Shown here in pieces: positions 13,501-24,489 of a stretch of 64,000 nt of DNA (position 1 is its first letter; every line of letters begins with the position of its first letter). This DNA is from Sinotaia quadrata (lineage: Eukaryota > Mollusca > Gastropoda > Architaenioglossa > Viviparidae), in NCBI GenBank assembly GCA_028829895.1, contig CM054183.1, forward strand, positions 21,930,975 through 21,994,974, written 5' to 3'. The notes beneath the pieces were generated by a model. That model saw nothing but the letters and a program-made list of their open reading frames with translations, searched no databases and had not been told where the DNA came from. The position numbers were made by a program, and so were the translations under genes.

Positions 13501-13846
13501 GTGAATAGAGATCATCTGTTTGGATTTATAATTTTAATTTTTGGTTACTCTTTTCACCCAATTTATTTAGTATTTGTGCACACACATGCATAATAATAAA
13601 AAGTTAATTAAAAGAAGTTGTTTGTAAATACTATTTCTAAAGAGATGAGAGAGTTGTTTTGAAACTCATGTGTTTGTTTTCATTTCCAGGAGACGAATGG
13701 CAGATTATGAAAAGAAGACAAAAATTCAGATGTCTTCGACAGGAAATGCTGGAGTGTATGTTGACTTAAGTGCTGCCCCTCAGGATGAAAAAGAAAAGCA
13801 GCCTGAGAGTCCAGAAACCGAGCATCTCAACAAGGAGGATGATTAA
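3437..13846 (+). CDS. Small type I single-pass membrane protein, 4 exons, 140 aa, family unknown
   Basis: Joining 3437-3512, 10800-10907, 12257-12338 and 13690-13846 gives one uninterrupted 140-codon frame ending in TAA. Intron phases are 1, 1 and 2. Seen: residues 1-26 form a signal peptide with a hydrophobic core ending near Cys-Thr-Gly. Residues 27-61 are a Ser/Thr/Pro/Asp-rich ectodomain with one N-glycosylation sequon (N45-S-T) and no cysteine. Residues 62-85 are a transmembrane helix with 13 valines in 24 positions. Residues 86-91 (RLRKRR) are a stop-transfer. Residues 92-140 are a charged tail with YVDL at 112-115 (a YxxL/YxxPhi-type sorting or SH2-type site), an SP at 129-130 and an acidic C-terminus. 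The layout recalls small mucin-like surface glycoproteins such as SMAGP, but I see no clear homology. Plasma or endosomal membrane location is inferred. Introns are about 7.3, 1.35 and 1.35 kb. Confidence 0.8.
3891..4330. repeat. Degenerate GTAGTA / TTATTTGTGAATGGTACTG array
   Basis: Repeated blocks such as GGTAGTACATTATTTGTGAA and AGTACATCATCTGCTAATA recur about seven times at uneven spacing of roughly 40-70 bases. The frames open across it on both strands (Ser/Thr/Asn-rich on +) are by-products of repetition. Confidence 0.8.
5363..5626 (+). other. Isolated 87-codon open frame in intron 1, doubtful
   Basis: The frame starts at an ATG and has a less biased composition than its surroundings, with an LEVFEEHIPLCHNCEHVF segment carrying two Cys/His pairs (CHNCEH). 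A GTAAGT that could act as a donor overlaps its end (TGTCACT|GTAAGT). It could be a fossil transposon piece, an alternative exon or chance. I recognise no domain. Confidence 0.15.
6495..6630. mobile_element. hAT-type nonautonomous element (MITE), about 136 bp
   Basis: The left end TAGTGTTTCTCAAAGTG and the right end, whose reverse complement is CAGTGGCTCCCACACTTTTT, match the CAGTG.TTCTCAAA style of hAT terminal inverted repeats. The flanking octamers ATTTAGAT and GGTTAGAC share TTAGA at the same offset, consistent with a decayed 8-bp target duplication. There is no coding capacity. Confidence 0.55.
7520..7590. repeat. (GT)n microsatellite
   Basis: About 70 bases of GT, pure after the first few units. 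Confidence 0.95.
7780..8225. repeat. Degenerate tandem repeat, unit about 50-60 bp
   Basis: GACAATGCA(G)CAA, AAGTCA(G/A)TAAAATGTGTAC and variants recur eight or nine times with substitutions and small indels. This looks like an old array. Confidence 0.7.
9720..10215. repeat. 56-bp tandem array, 9 copies
   Basis: The marker TTCCCATAGC occurs at 9748, 9799, 9855, 9911, 9967, 10023, 10079, 10135 and 10191. The spacing is 51 once and then exactly 56. Internal copies are nearly identical; only the first is clearly diverged. It lies inside intron 1. Confidence 0.95.
10709..10793. repeat. 38-bp duplication at the intron 1 acceptor
   Basis: The segment starting ATTTCTTGAGAAAGTAATGA is present at 10709-10746 and 10756-10793 (period 47), without a visible difference. 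The second copy ends six bases before exon 2 and so contributes the branch-site region. Confidence 0.9.
10800..10907 (+). CDS. Exon 2 of the membrane protein: Ser/Thr/Pro/Asp-rich ectodomain
   Basis: The exon follows TTGGATAG and ends at AACG before a consensus GTAAGT. It is 108 bases with phase 1 on both sides, so skipping it would keep the frame. It encodes 35 complete codons, nearly all Ser, Thr, Pro, Asp, Asn or Gly, with one N-S-T sequon, and no cysteine. Such composition suggests an unfolded, O-glycosylated stalk. The acceptor has a poor pyrimidine tract because the preceding 90 bases are a local tandem duplication. Confidence 0.75.
10908..12256 (+). other. Intron 2 of the membrane-protein gene
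   Basis: GT-AG intron of 1,349 bases. It includes an imperfect duplication near 11185-11340 (ACTGCAACTAAAATTATGAT and relatives). Nothing else is seen. Confidence 0.75.
12257..12338 (+). CDS. Exon 3 of the membrane protein: transmembrane helix
   Basis: A strong acceptor (pyrimidine tract, then TTTCAG) and a consensus donor (GTAAGT at 12339) bound 82 bases. The translation is a 24-residue hydrophobic segment dominated by valine, followed by RLR and part of a lysine codon. Entry is phase 1 and exit phase 2. This is the most protein-like exon of the set and anchors the model. Confidence 0.85.
12339..13689 (+). other. Intron 3 of the membrane-protein gene
   Basis: GT-AG intron of 1,351 bases, AT-rich with several T runs. 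No repeat or exon is evident. Confidence 0.75.
13690..13846 (+). CDS. Exon 4 of the membrane protein: cytoplasmic tail and stop
   Basis: The exon follows a good acceptor (TTTTCATTTCCAG). Its first base completes the lysine codon split by intron 3, then 51 codons run to TAA at 13844-13846. The tail opens with RRMADYEKKTK, a basic juxtamembrane run, then has an MSSTG serine/threonine patch, GVYVDL, and a Lys/Glu/Asp/Pro-rich end (PESPETEHLNKEDD). It has no cysteine for palmitoylation and no PDZ-type C-terminus. Confidence 0.85.
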
Positions 13847-14610
13847 GGTGCCCATAGTCAGCATTGTTTTATAACTGGGGATGGTAATCATCAAACAAGC
13901 AAACAGCAAATTATGATGTTTTTATTTTGAGCATCATTAATTCCATTCTGAAGAAAACCAAAGGTTAATGATGGTTGTTTGTGACTGAGTGACATTAGGG
14001 CTTTGATTTGTGTGAGGTGAAAGTGAAAATTAATGGATGATTGCTTTTAGTTTAAACATGCTCATGCATATATTAAGAAAACAAAAGCAATGCAAAGGGA
14101 AATTAAGATTTGAAATTTTGTTTTCTTTTTTTATGCCTTTGTTTTCTCCCATAACCTTCATTAACATTTCAATTCATTTCATACACCCACATGTATTCAT
14201 ATTTTTTAAAAAACAAGCTCATGGTGAAGTGTGAAAATAGTTTAAATTTTTGTTGCCTTTTTGTTTAATTCTTTGCAGTTAACTTGTCATAAATTTTACT
14301 CTGTTTTCATCTGTCATGGCATTTCATGGTCTAGCGTAGTCTGTATTAAAAAAATGAATTACATTTTAAAGTACTATCATCTCATGTATTTTATATCTCA
14401 ACTTTTGGGCCTTTGGTCATAATTTGCAATATTTACAAGTCTTGTTCTTCAGTATGAATCGCTACTTAAGAAATAATTATTTACCCATTAAAATTTCTTT
14501 TTCCGTTTGTGTGTGAGAAATCCATTTTTAAGGGTCTGCCTAATTGAAAAATAACAGATTCGCCAATTCATTTTATTACACAAAGCATTGGGTACATTTT
14601 TATATCTGAT

Positions 14611-14616
14611 AATAAA
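14611..14616 (+). terminator. Candidate proximal poly(A) signal
   Basis: A canonical AATAAA about 765 bases after the stop codon, the first well-placed hexamer. A second lies at 14844-14849. Which one is used cannot be told from sequence. Confidence 0.3.
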
Positions 14617-16258
14617 GTCAACTCATTTATATTCAGTATATTTTTATACGTATTTGATGATAAAATCATGAAAGCTGTAGAGATGGTTACAAATTATTGT
14701 GCTTGATAGAGATTATACATTCTTATGGTGGAAACTTTTACCACAGAACAATTTTTCCTAACAGATTTTAATTGTATATTTAACATTTTTGGATTTTAAT
14801 TTTTTAACAACGTTGGATTGCCACTTCTGTTTTGACAGATTTTAATAAAAACTTCTGAAATTGTTTACATATTTCTTTCATCATAATTTCAAGATGCATC
14901 TGTTCATTTGTTGAGCTTTTCCCAAACATTATTTCATAAAAATGTCCATGTAGTTCCTTATTTAAAGTGGATGTTTAAAATCTGAGTTTGAGTTAGTGAT
15001 GCATCATTCACTCAAATGACTTTAAAACCACCATTGACAAGCATGACTAAAGGGGACATAATTCAGAATAATTACAGGTCGTTTCATTTTTTTAAAAGCA
15101 AAATATTTATAGAAAGTACTTAGAATAATTTCAACTGAAGAGATAATGCTTCAAAATGCAAAGAAAAGAAAAATGGATTTAAATAGTCTATGCACCAGCA
15201 CCTCAGGATTTGTGAGGGATGTTTTTAACACCTTCACAGAAGTAGAAATTCACAAATAAGCATTATGAGCTGATTTTGTTTGGAACTGCTTCTTAAGCAA
15301 TCTCCATATTGCTTCATGCTTAGCACTAAATTAGAATTATTAGTCTAAAGGAAATAAAAAATAATGAAACCAAATGAATTAAAACAAAAATTTAGGACAT
15401 ATATAGAAAAATATACCAGGGGTTAGCTTAAAGCGATATGTATTTATTACTTTAACTGAACACACCCCACTGGAGATTACATGTATACTGAACACACCCC
15501 ACTGGGGATTATTGTATATAGAACAATAAGCTATGTTTTTAAAATTAACAGTTTCTAAATTAAGAATGGCCATGTTTCTTTAAACATTTAAATTTTATGG
15601 CTACCTCACAAATTCCTGAATTTGCATATGATAAGCTCCTGTATGGTGAATTGCCTCCTCATGCCTCTGTCAAAGAAGTAAACATTGAGATAATCGAGCA
15701 TTATTTGATCCAGTACATTATAAGCACCTAAATGTTTTATTCTTGGGTGCACCATTTTAATCTTATAATTGAATGTAAGTTACCACTGTCAGCATTTTTA
15801 TATCACATTTTGTATAGTGTCAGAGAGTTGTGTGAAATTTTAAAACATTTTTTCTTGTTTATTTGTTGGTATGTAGACATTGTTTCAACATTAATTTATC
15901 TTTTTGTTGTTGTTTCTTGTTTTGTTTTTTACACTATTCAGTAATATGTTCTTAAAATGTAATGTGCTTTTTTTTTTATAATCCTACTGAGAATGTGTTT
16001 AATTAATTACTTTTCAACCTGTAGCTGTATCTTATTCATATGATGAGATATTTTGTTATAGGAATAGTTTTGTTTCATTGTCATCTTTGGAGTCCAGACC
16101 ACATTATACAGTTTTGCTGTCTTAAAAATATTTTTATTTTTTAAATAGTTCATTAGAAATCTAGAAATTACTATTGACATTTTGTCTGATAATTTGTTGT
16201 GTTTTTACATTGGAGAAAGGTTTATCATTAATTAAAATTTTGTGCATTTTTAACTGTT

Positions 16259-16426
16259 CAGTGGGACCCTGCTATAACACGCCCCGCAATATTACAGATT
16301 CGGATATAATGTGGTCGTGACACGACTCCGAAATGTCATATATTCATTCACACATATTACAAAGCTCACATTAACGTGATCCGATTTTATTGACCCCAAT
16401 TATCGTGTTATAGTGAGGTTTCACTG
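16259..16426. mobile_element. pogo/Tigger-like MITE, 168 bp, copy 1
   Basis: The left end is CAGTGGGACCCTGCTATAAC. The reverse complement of the right end is CAGTGAAACCTCACTATAAC, followed by ACGATAATTGGGGTC. These inverted repeats match the CAGTGAAACCTC.CTATAACG ends known for pogo/Tigger-type MITEs. TA follows on the right; TT precedes on the left, a mutated TA target duplication. It lies in the presumed 3' UTR or flank. Confidence 0.75.
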
Positions 16427-17758
16427 TAATTAGATTTCCTGGCCACTGCCTTTGTTTATATTTATCTTGCTGGGGCTTAGTAATGTGTAGTTTGTGCATT
16501 AGCAAACATTTTATATGTTTTGACATTATGCTGCCCTGCTGTAGTTTTGAGGAGTATGATTAAGTTGCTCAACTTGTGCACTCTCACTTGATTTTGCATA
16601 CTGGACATGGCAGTGTCTATGTGTAGAACCAGTTTTGAACTATCTATATTGACGGGGGTTAGAGATTCAGGGTTTTTAAGGGTACATCAAATATCAATTT
16701 GATATCATTTTAGCATATCTTCATCTGTTAGTTGAGTGAGAGAGCATAATTTTATAGAATTTATTAATTGTGTAAGTATAAATCTGAATTTCTTGCAAAG
16801 TCTGAATACCGTTTTTTTTTTCTTTCTCCTTTACAATGCACTGTGCACATGTAAAAGGTTTGTGCTTGAACATAACATGCGGGCTAGCAATCATTCACTG
16901 ATGTTTGGTGCTTGAACAAGTTGTAAATAGATATTGTTTTTCTTCATTACACCATTTATTGAATATCACATGCATCCACCTTTTTACTTAATATTGTGTA
17001 CATGTGTTATCTATGCTCAGGATACCCTGGTTTATTTTTGTAAGCTTCAGTATCATATCTTTATAGTTCCTGGTGCCACTAGCTTTCCTTGTCTGGAACT
17101 TTTAGAATACCAAGGCACATATAACAGACAGGCATTAATGTTTTGCTTATTCTACATATCCGTTTTAGTAGTTTTTTGTTTTACATTTAAAGGCAGATAG
17201 ATGAAACTGAATTTAACAGGTGATGATCAGAGTATGGTGAGATTCTGCATATGTACTCTGCTATTATTACCTTGGTAAAATATTTTTCTGTTTGAAAGAG
17301 CAGCAAATTTACAATGATAGACCTCACAAGATTTTACATGCAGAATTATTTATACCATATGTTTTGGCAATTGAAAAAAACAAAAGAAAAATACAATTTT
17401 AAGAGAATAGGTTAAAGAATTTTCATTATTGATATTTGGGCTCGGAGCACACACACATTACTCACCCCCTACACAGTTTGTTTAGATGTATGATACAAAT
17501 GGTATGTTAGATGTTTGCTTTTCCACTAATGTCTACATCTGTTTTTTTTATATTATACCATTGTTTAATTATGTTTGCCGTTTTCTTATATTGCTTGTCA
17601 GTGTCACAATACATTAAAGTTTTAAATTGTTTAAAATTTTCTTCTTTTTTTTTTTTTTTTGCAGTGGAATTTGTTTTACTTTAATGCTTTTTATTTAACA
17701 AGCATATTTTATTGTGCTTTTCATTGGAGTCAGTTTTAAATGCTCACTAATCATGCTT

Positions 17759-17910
17759 TTTTCTATAACTAAGTCACAAGTATAAGATATTTCATTGTAG
17801 TAGATTGCTCACAAGATGTTTTTCATTGTTTCTATAACTAAGTCATAAGTATAAGATTTTTCATTGTAGTAGATTGCTCACAAGATGTTTCTTTGTTTCT
17901 ATAACTAATT
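17759..17910. repeat. Short tandem duplication, 2-3 copies
   Basis: TTTCTATAACTAAGTCA(C/T)AAG followed by TATAAGAT and GTAGTAGATTGCTCACAAGA occurs twice, with a third partial copy. Confidence 0.8.
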
Positions 17911-18756
17911 CATGAGTAGAAGTTAATATATTGTTTGTTGTAGCTAGTTCATGAACAGATGTCCTATTACACATGATATAATCTTTCTTTCATGATCTTA
18001 AGCATTTTTTGTTGTTATTTTTATGATTCACGCTGACAGTTTATTTAACAGATTAGCAAAATAAAGTCTCTATAATTTTACTGACAACTTTAATTCTTTT
18101 CTTTAGTTTTTACTATTAGTATTAGTGTTCGCATAAACAGTTTAAATTTTAAATCTATATTTTAGTTGTTGACATTTTTTAACTAAAAACCACAAAAACA
18201 ACATCCCCATGCTTATATGATTTTTTTTCTCTTCATTAACTTTTGAATAAAGCTAATTGCATTTTACATAAAGTGTTGTTATAAATGCTTTTTTAACTAT
18301 TTTTTTTCATAACTGTGAAAGCATAGCATTGTTTTGGGGTGTTAACATCTTGACTACACATGAAACATCATTTTATGACCACATTAAAATTGTCATACAA
18401 TTGCAATTTTAAAGATTTTTCTGCTTTTCTATAAAATATTATACTCTTCCAGTCATTCAGAAGTGTGTGCTCAAATTTTATTCACTTCATCTTGTAGAAC
18501 CTGTTTGCATTTTCATTTTAGACCACATTATATCCACTTTATTCCAATATTAATTTATTGATCAAATTGCTTTCTATTCTTTTAATGTAAACACAGTTTA
18601 GGGTACTTCTGTAAACATTTCTTGCCATGTAGATTCTATGCCTTAACAGTTCAAAATAATGCATTGTTCTCTTAGTTATTGTTCTGCTTTTTTCAATGAC
18701 GAGTGTTTGTTTGCTTTATTAGAATAATGTTATTGTTTACAAATTTGTGTTTGTGA

Positions 18757-18762
18757 AATAAA
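18757..18762 (+). terminator. Candidate distal poly(A) signal
   Basis: An AATAAA followed within about 30 bases by T-rich DNA. It lies near the end of the T-rich interval that follows the membrane-protein gene. Confidence 0.25.
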
Positions 18763-18780
18763 GTCAAAATTATACATGTT

Positions 18781-20096
18781 GGCTTCACGTTTTTCTTATT
18801 CTGAGACTGAAATTGTTGCATTTAACTATAAGTTTGATTCATGAAATATATGTTTTCTATAGACACACAGTCTATATGAACAAGCAGTTGTACAATGAAA
18901 ATAATGTAACATGATTTTAACTCATGAAAATTTATTTGTAAGTATCTATCATTAGGTAAAGAATTCACATGCGATTGTCTCCCTATGTAAGGTATTTTGA
19001 ATTTGTAAAACAGTTGTTTTTAAGTAAATATATATCATTATGTAATCGGCTTGTTTCTCTCTAGTATCTTTTTGTGGATATAACTTGCAACAGTATGAGA
19101 ATGATGAGCTGTAGGTGATTTTGTGTCAGTAATTGTTCCATAGTAGTAAAGTGTACATTGAATAAGAACATCAGTTAATCTCTTCTGTATTCAAGAAGTG
19201 CTTGGCAAACAACGCATTTCACAGAATTTATCTTTTTTAGAAATGTTAATTAAATTCTAAGATTACAGTTTGATTGGATTAAATTATCTTTTAGGGTTGG
19301 GCGGATGTTGACAGTATCCTACTTGAAAATAATTTGTTTTTCTTCAAAGCATCTATTACCAGTTCATGATTATTTGGTATGTTTATTCAGAAATTATATG
19401 AATTACAGTAAACTATGTGTAAATAAATTTCAACGTGCTCTGCAATAATGAAAATATATTTTTGCTTTATTTATATTTTTTGTTCATGTTAGTTTCTTCA
19501 AGTCCTAGTGCAAAAGAATATAATATACATTATACAAGTCATTGGCAGAAATTAAAACGCATTCTGTCATAATAATGGTAGACTTCAACCAGGGTATTCA
19601 TGCATTATCTGATTTTGTCACTTTGTAAAATAATGTTTTCACCTTAATGCACTACAGTGTAAATTGTTTTAACTTTATTTCATTTATTTTGCTGTAAGAA
19701 ATATTACTTTATCTTGACATTACATATTAATTTACTTAAAGATTTTATCTCTTATTAATTTTAAAAAATACTTTAATGAAACTTGGAATAGTTTGGGAGT
19801 TTAAACAGCCAGTTGGATATAAAATAGTGGGAAGAGTTACTAGGAGAAAGCTTATTATGTGCTAATATAAACAATTGTTAGCCAAAATGTGGAAGCTGGC
19901 TTCTAAGTGTGTTAAATGCGACAATAAGGCATAAAATGAAAGCTGACATGTTTCTAAAAGGGTACCTTTAAACAACAAAAGTATGCTATTCTTCAATGCA
20001 TAGTATTTTAGTATTAGTATTTAGTATTATAACTAAAGTTTAATTTACTGCAATAAAAAAACATTTATTGCTTTAAAATACAAAGCAATTGAATCA
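18781..20096. other. AT-rich interval, nothing identified
   Basis: No coding exon, tandem array or transposon end that I can support. Confidence 0.4.
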
Positions 20097-20264
20097 ATGA
20101 ATGACATACATGTTTGCCTTCCTTAATTATAATGTTTTAGAACTTAGTTCTACAGACTGCTATTCATTTAACACAAGCAAATGAATGACAGACATGTTTG
20201 CCTTCCTTAATTATAATGTTTTAGAACTTAGTTCTATAGACAGCTATTCATTTAACACAAACAA
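20097..20264. repeat. 84-bp tandem duplication
   Basis: Copies starting ATGAATGACA at 20097 and 20181 differ at only a few positions. Confidence 0.9.
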
Positions 20265-20789
20265 ATATACATCAGGTTGGGGTGTTCTCCCCCCCCCCTT
20301 TTTTTTTTTGTTTGGTTTTTTTTTGTTGCTTCTACTTTGTTCTATAAAAAAAAAAGTGCATATTTCCTTATTTTATAATAATACATCTTGGAAACTGGTG
20401 TCTAGTGATCAGTTATGCTGTAGTACAACTGATTTCTTTCTACTTTACAACGTGATTTAAAAAAAAAAAAAAATTGCCCTTTTGTGTACATGTCTGAGAC
20501 TAATGAAATACTTTCCTCAAGGCAAACCAGTCTCTTGCAACAATCATCACAACAGAGTTGAACACTGTATCTCAGCAGTTCTGAATAAGGTACATGTATT
20601 GTTCTGTTGTTATATAATGATGGTTTAATTTTGATCTAATTTACAAAATGAAACAGCTTTAAACTATAAGCATGAGTACATATTTATTAATAATGTTAAT
20701 GCATGTTTCCTCACTGACATCAAAATGCATCAACACCAGCCACAAACACATAATGTCACAAGTGTTGTGTACAATTTGCAATAGTTTAT

Positions 20790-21135
20790 ATAGTGACATT
20801 TTAAAAGAACCAATGTCACAATGATAAGAAATCATTTCTATAGAGATTTATCACAATGATAAGAGATTTCTATAGAGATTTATCACAATGATAAGAGATC
20901 ATTTCTATAGTGATATCTAAGAGATTAACATCAAGATGACAAGAGAAATTGACTATAGTGACATTTATGTAAAAATGATCTGAGATTATGTCTATAGTGA
21001 TATCTATATCAAAATGATAGGAGATTACAGTGACATCTATATTACAAGTGATAGATTACGCCTACAGTGACATCTATATTACACGTGATAGACTGCGCCT
21101 ACAGTGACATCTTAAGAGATCAATATCAAGATGGC
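20790..21135. repeat. Degenerate tandem repeat around TCACAATGATAAGAGAT
   Basis: Blocks with ATGATAAGAGAT, TTTCTATAG(A/T)GA and TACAGTGACATCTATATTAC recur at about 35-50 bases, some eight to ten times, progressively diverging. The first copies are very similar to each other. Confidence 0.75.
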
Positions 21136-21604
21136 TGTGTGTGGCAGTAGTGGGTGTTCACAATAAGTGGTAGTTAGTGTTGATGCCCGTTCCACCCTCA
21201 TCCTCAGCATTAGTAATAAAACTGACAGGCAAAGTCCACAATTTCAGGATTGTACATCAAAGCAACTATGAAATAATTGTAATTACAGAGATAGTCTTAA
21301 TGGTTCTGATATCCTGGCTACATTACAAATCCTGATTAGTTAGAGTAAAAATCTAAATAAACAATGGTCTACTGTGAGGTACTAGTTCAATTAATTTATT
21401 TGTTAAAGGAATTTAGATTAAGTTGCTAAAATACTGCCAATGCTTGATACTATTAGAGTCATCATGGAGAGAATAAGAGTTGTTCACCTCCTTCAGGTGA
21501 ATTAGTAAAGCTAGCAAAATGTCAATGAACACAGCAACAAGGTTGTAAACTTTGCTATTATGTCTAGGTGGGAGTCAGGCCTTTTTCCTGTAGCTCCAGT
21601 GAAG

Positions 21605-22165
21605 GCTTGACAGGCTGGAAGTACATGTGTGTGTGTGTGGGGGGGGGGGGCATGCTTTATAGCCACTAGTGCAGGTCAGAGGGTTCGATAGGTTGGAAGT
21701 ACATGTGTGTGTGTGTGGGGGGGGGGGACATGCTTTATAGCCACTAGTGCAGGCCAGAGGGCTTGATGAGCTGGAAATATGGGGGGAGGTCAGGCATGCT
21801 TTATAGCCACTGGTGCAGGTCAGAGGGCTTGGGGGGGGGGGGGGCAGGCATGCTTTATAGCCACTAGTGCAGGTCAGAAGGCTTGAGGGGGGGGGGGGGC
21901 AGGCATGCTTTATAGCTCCTAGTGCAGGTCAGAGGGCTCAGTGGGCTGGAAGTACATGGGGTTGGGGGTGAGGACAGGCATGCTTTATAGCTCCTAGTGC
22001 AGGTCAGAGGGCTCAGTGGGCTGGAAGTACATGGGGTTGGGGGTGGGGACAGGCATGCTTTATAGCAGCTAGTGCAGGTCAGAGAGCTTGGTGGGCTGGA
22101 AGTAAATGTGGGAGGGTTGGGGGGCAGGCATGCCTTTTAGCCACTAATGCAGGTCAGGGGGCTTG
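21605..22165. repeat. G-rich tandem array, 8 units of 54-78 bp
   Basis: The marker CATGCTTTATAG (CATGCCTTTTAG in the last unit) occurs at 21651, 21729, 21795, 21849, 21904, 21979, 22054 and 22129. Between markers are GTGCAGGTCAGAGGGCTTG and G runs of 4 to 14. Unit length varies mainly through the G-rich linker. Confidence 0.9.
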
Positions 22166-22340
22166 GAGCATGATACTGGTATGTAGGCTATGACAGGTAT
22201 TTCTCTGATTATTATCTTCCATCTATAATATACTTCTTAATGCAGACTAAGTTTGCAATAGGGCGGCCTGTCTACGGCCCCTCCCCTCCCAATTCTAATC
22301 GACCTATTTTAAGTATATATTTGGATCTCGATCTCTCCCT

Positions 22341-22368
22341 CACACACACACATACACACACACACACA

Positions 22369-22421
<53 letters not shown>
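22341..22421. repeat. (CA)n microsatellite
   Basis: About 80 bases of CA with two interrupting T. Confidence 0.95.
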
Positions 22422-22423
<2 letters not shown>

Positions 22424-22857
22424 GACAAAATATTGCAGTACTCAACAAATACAAAAGTGAGAAAATCAATAATGTTCTAATTGCTGTCTTGGCTTAGATA
22501 GACAGCAAAGTTCAATTGAGACAACTAAGTAACTAACATATGATTCTCATTGTTTTTATAAATACACTAGAAAATCTTCCTGCAGTATTGTTATCATCAC
22601 TTAAGGAAGGAATAATGTGATAGATATTTTACAAATACCTGAACGTGAATTTTGCAGAATTATCTTCTCTTGCCACTCAGCCAGCGGCAGAGTAAGAATG
22701 ACGTCAGAGACGATGATTTGAATCACTTATCGCGCGTAACCCTTGGCAGGTCAAGTTTACAGATGCCCCAAGCAGATTGAAGTGAAAATTGGGATAAAGA
22801 TGACAGTAGTCGTTGAATCAGGTAGACATGGAAAATGGAACCCCAAAATCCAAGCAA
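22422..22857. other. Interval between arrays, no gene seen
   Basis: Complex sequence that leads into the 18-bp array without a splice site I trust. Confidence 0.35.
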
Positions 22858-23092
22858 AGGCCACAAAGGAAAGAAGAGCTACAAAGGAAATCCACAAAGG
22901 AAAGAAGAGCCACAAAGGAAATAATAGCCACAAAGGAAAGAAGACCACAAAGAAAAGCCCCAAAGGAAAGAAGAGTCACAAAGGAAAGAAGAGCCACAAA
23001 GGAAAGAAGAGCCACAAAGGAAAGAAGAGTCACAAAGGGAAGAAGAGCCACAAAGGGAAGAAGAGCCACAAAGGAAAGAAGAGCAAACGGCC
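22858..23092 (+). repeat. 18-bp tandem array, about 13 units; lysine-rich frame
   Basis: The unit is GCCACAAAGGAAAGAAGA with small variants. Because 18 is divisible by three, one + frame reads SHKGKK repeatedly. That frame runs from an ATG at 22800 to a stop at about 23141 and ends KRPNKVLSITPCNNSVTS. Such lysine-rich repeats resemble low-complexity nuclear or secreted proteins, but no promoter, splice site or conserved domain supports a gene, and other frames are also open. Confidence 0.8.
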
Positions 23093-23141
23093 AAACAAAG
23101 TACTGTCAATAACTCCCTGCAACAACAGTGTTACTTCATAA

Positions 23142-24395
23142 GAATCTGGCCTGGTTCATGTTATTTTTCCTTCCATTAAATAAACTTTTCAGAATACTCT
23201 AGTAAATACACAATCTAAGTACCTGGATTATCTCAGCCTCAGCTGATTAACACTGTGTCTTTACACACTTTATTTGCAGAGTAGAAATATATATGTACAC
23301 AAAATAATTTCAATTAATAAGTGTAGTGTTCTCGACACAAAATAGTTTGCGCTCCATAATCTTCCTATATAATAAAATATGCAAATTCACCAAACAAAAA
23401 TAAGTGTAATTAAATAAGTTTTCCATTCTCCACTAAATTGAGCTACATTACAAAATGGCGTGCTATGAAGCACTGTCTCATTGATTATACATGTCACTTA
23501 TAAAATATATTTTATAACAATTCATGTAGCACTCTACCTGATTTAAGTTTAATATGAAAATACTCTTCAGTGGTTAAGATATATACACAATTATACAATA
23601 TATGGATAAAATACACTAATCACTGGCTGAAAAAGAAATAATAACATTTACAAGTTCAAAATTTATAACTCTGAAATTTTACTCACTGTCACCAACTGCC
23701 GGGAGGGGTAGTGGTCTAGCCGACGACGCAAACGAGTTTGCAGGTGGAAAATAAACAAACTCTCGACGCAGACACCATGATGGTCTTGTGTGTGAAGGAG
23801 AATTTTATTCTGAATGCGGGGTAAGTGTGAGAGTCGGCTGTGTGAGTGCACGAATGTAGGGTTGAATGTGAAATGTGGATGGACAGGATGAACTGACAAA
23901 CAACCACTCTGAATTCCACTTTCAACAACCAAAACAGATTCTTTGAATAAAGGTTCAGGTGAGAATTTATTTTCAGAAATATGGGGACACTCATAGTCGG
24001 CTGTTAGTCATTCATCCAGAAAAACATCCACACACAGCAGTCATGGGGCAGGGGGCCAGAGTAATGAAAATTAAATAAAAGAAACAAAATAAATCGCTCA
24101 CAATGAAAATATCTCAGGATGAAACCCCCACAACATATCATAAATTATTGGTAAAAAAATATACTCACTGGGACAAAATGTCAATGGACAAAAGTCTTAA
24201 TGTTTACAATAACAATAATATCACGACAACTAACAAAAACTACCTATCTATGAGAATGCACCCTTACTAAATATTGTTACTCACAATTTTATTGAAGAGC
24301 TGATTAAATTATGAACACACTAGCAAACACATTAGTGAACACACAAACTGTTCAAAAAATGATGAACACTATGTCCATGAATGATGGAAGAATGC
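23142..24395. other. Intergenic interval, no gene seen
   Basis: Mostly AT-rich. A less AT-rich block at 23690-24060 has the look of an old dispersed element, but I found no terminal repeats or domain. Open frames on the minus strand here start without support. Confidence 0.35.
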
Positions 24396-24397
24396 GT

Positions 24398-24486
<89 letters not shown>
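24396..24486. repeat. (TG)n microsatellite
   Basis: About 85 bases of nearly pure TG. Confidence 0.95.

Positions 24487-24489
<3 letters not shown>

Larger units (their letters stand above)
13847..18780 (+). other. Probable 3' UTR, then flank; T-rich and nearly free of tandem repeats
   Basis: After the TAA the + strand stays T-rich for about 5 kb with few tandem repeats, unlike the rest of the window. Poly(A) hexamers AATAAA occur at 14611-14616, 14844-14849 and, among others, 18757-18762. The last is followed by a T-rich stretch suited to cleavage. The UTR is at least about 0.8 kb if the first hexamer is used and about 4.9 kb if the last is. The stretch contains a pogo-like MITE (16259-16426) and short duplications near 15455-15520 and 17760-17905. 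No coding exon is evident. Confidence 0.4.
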
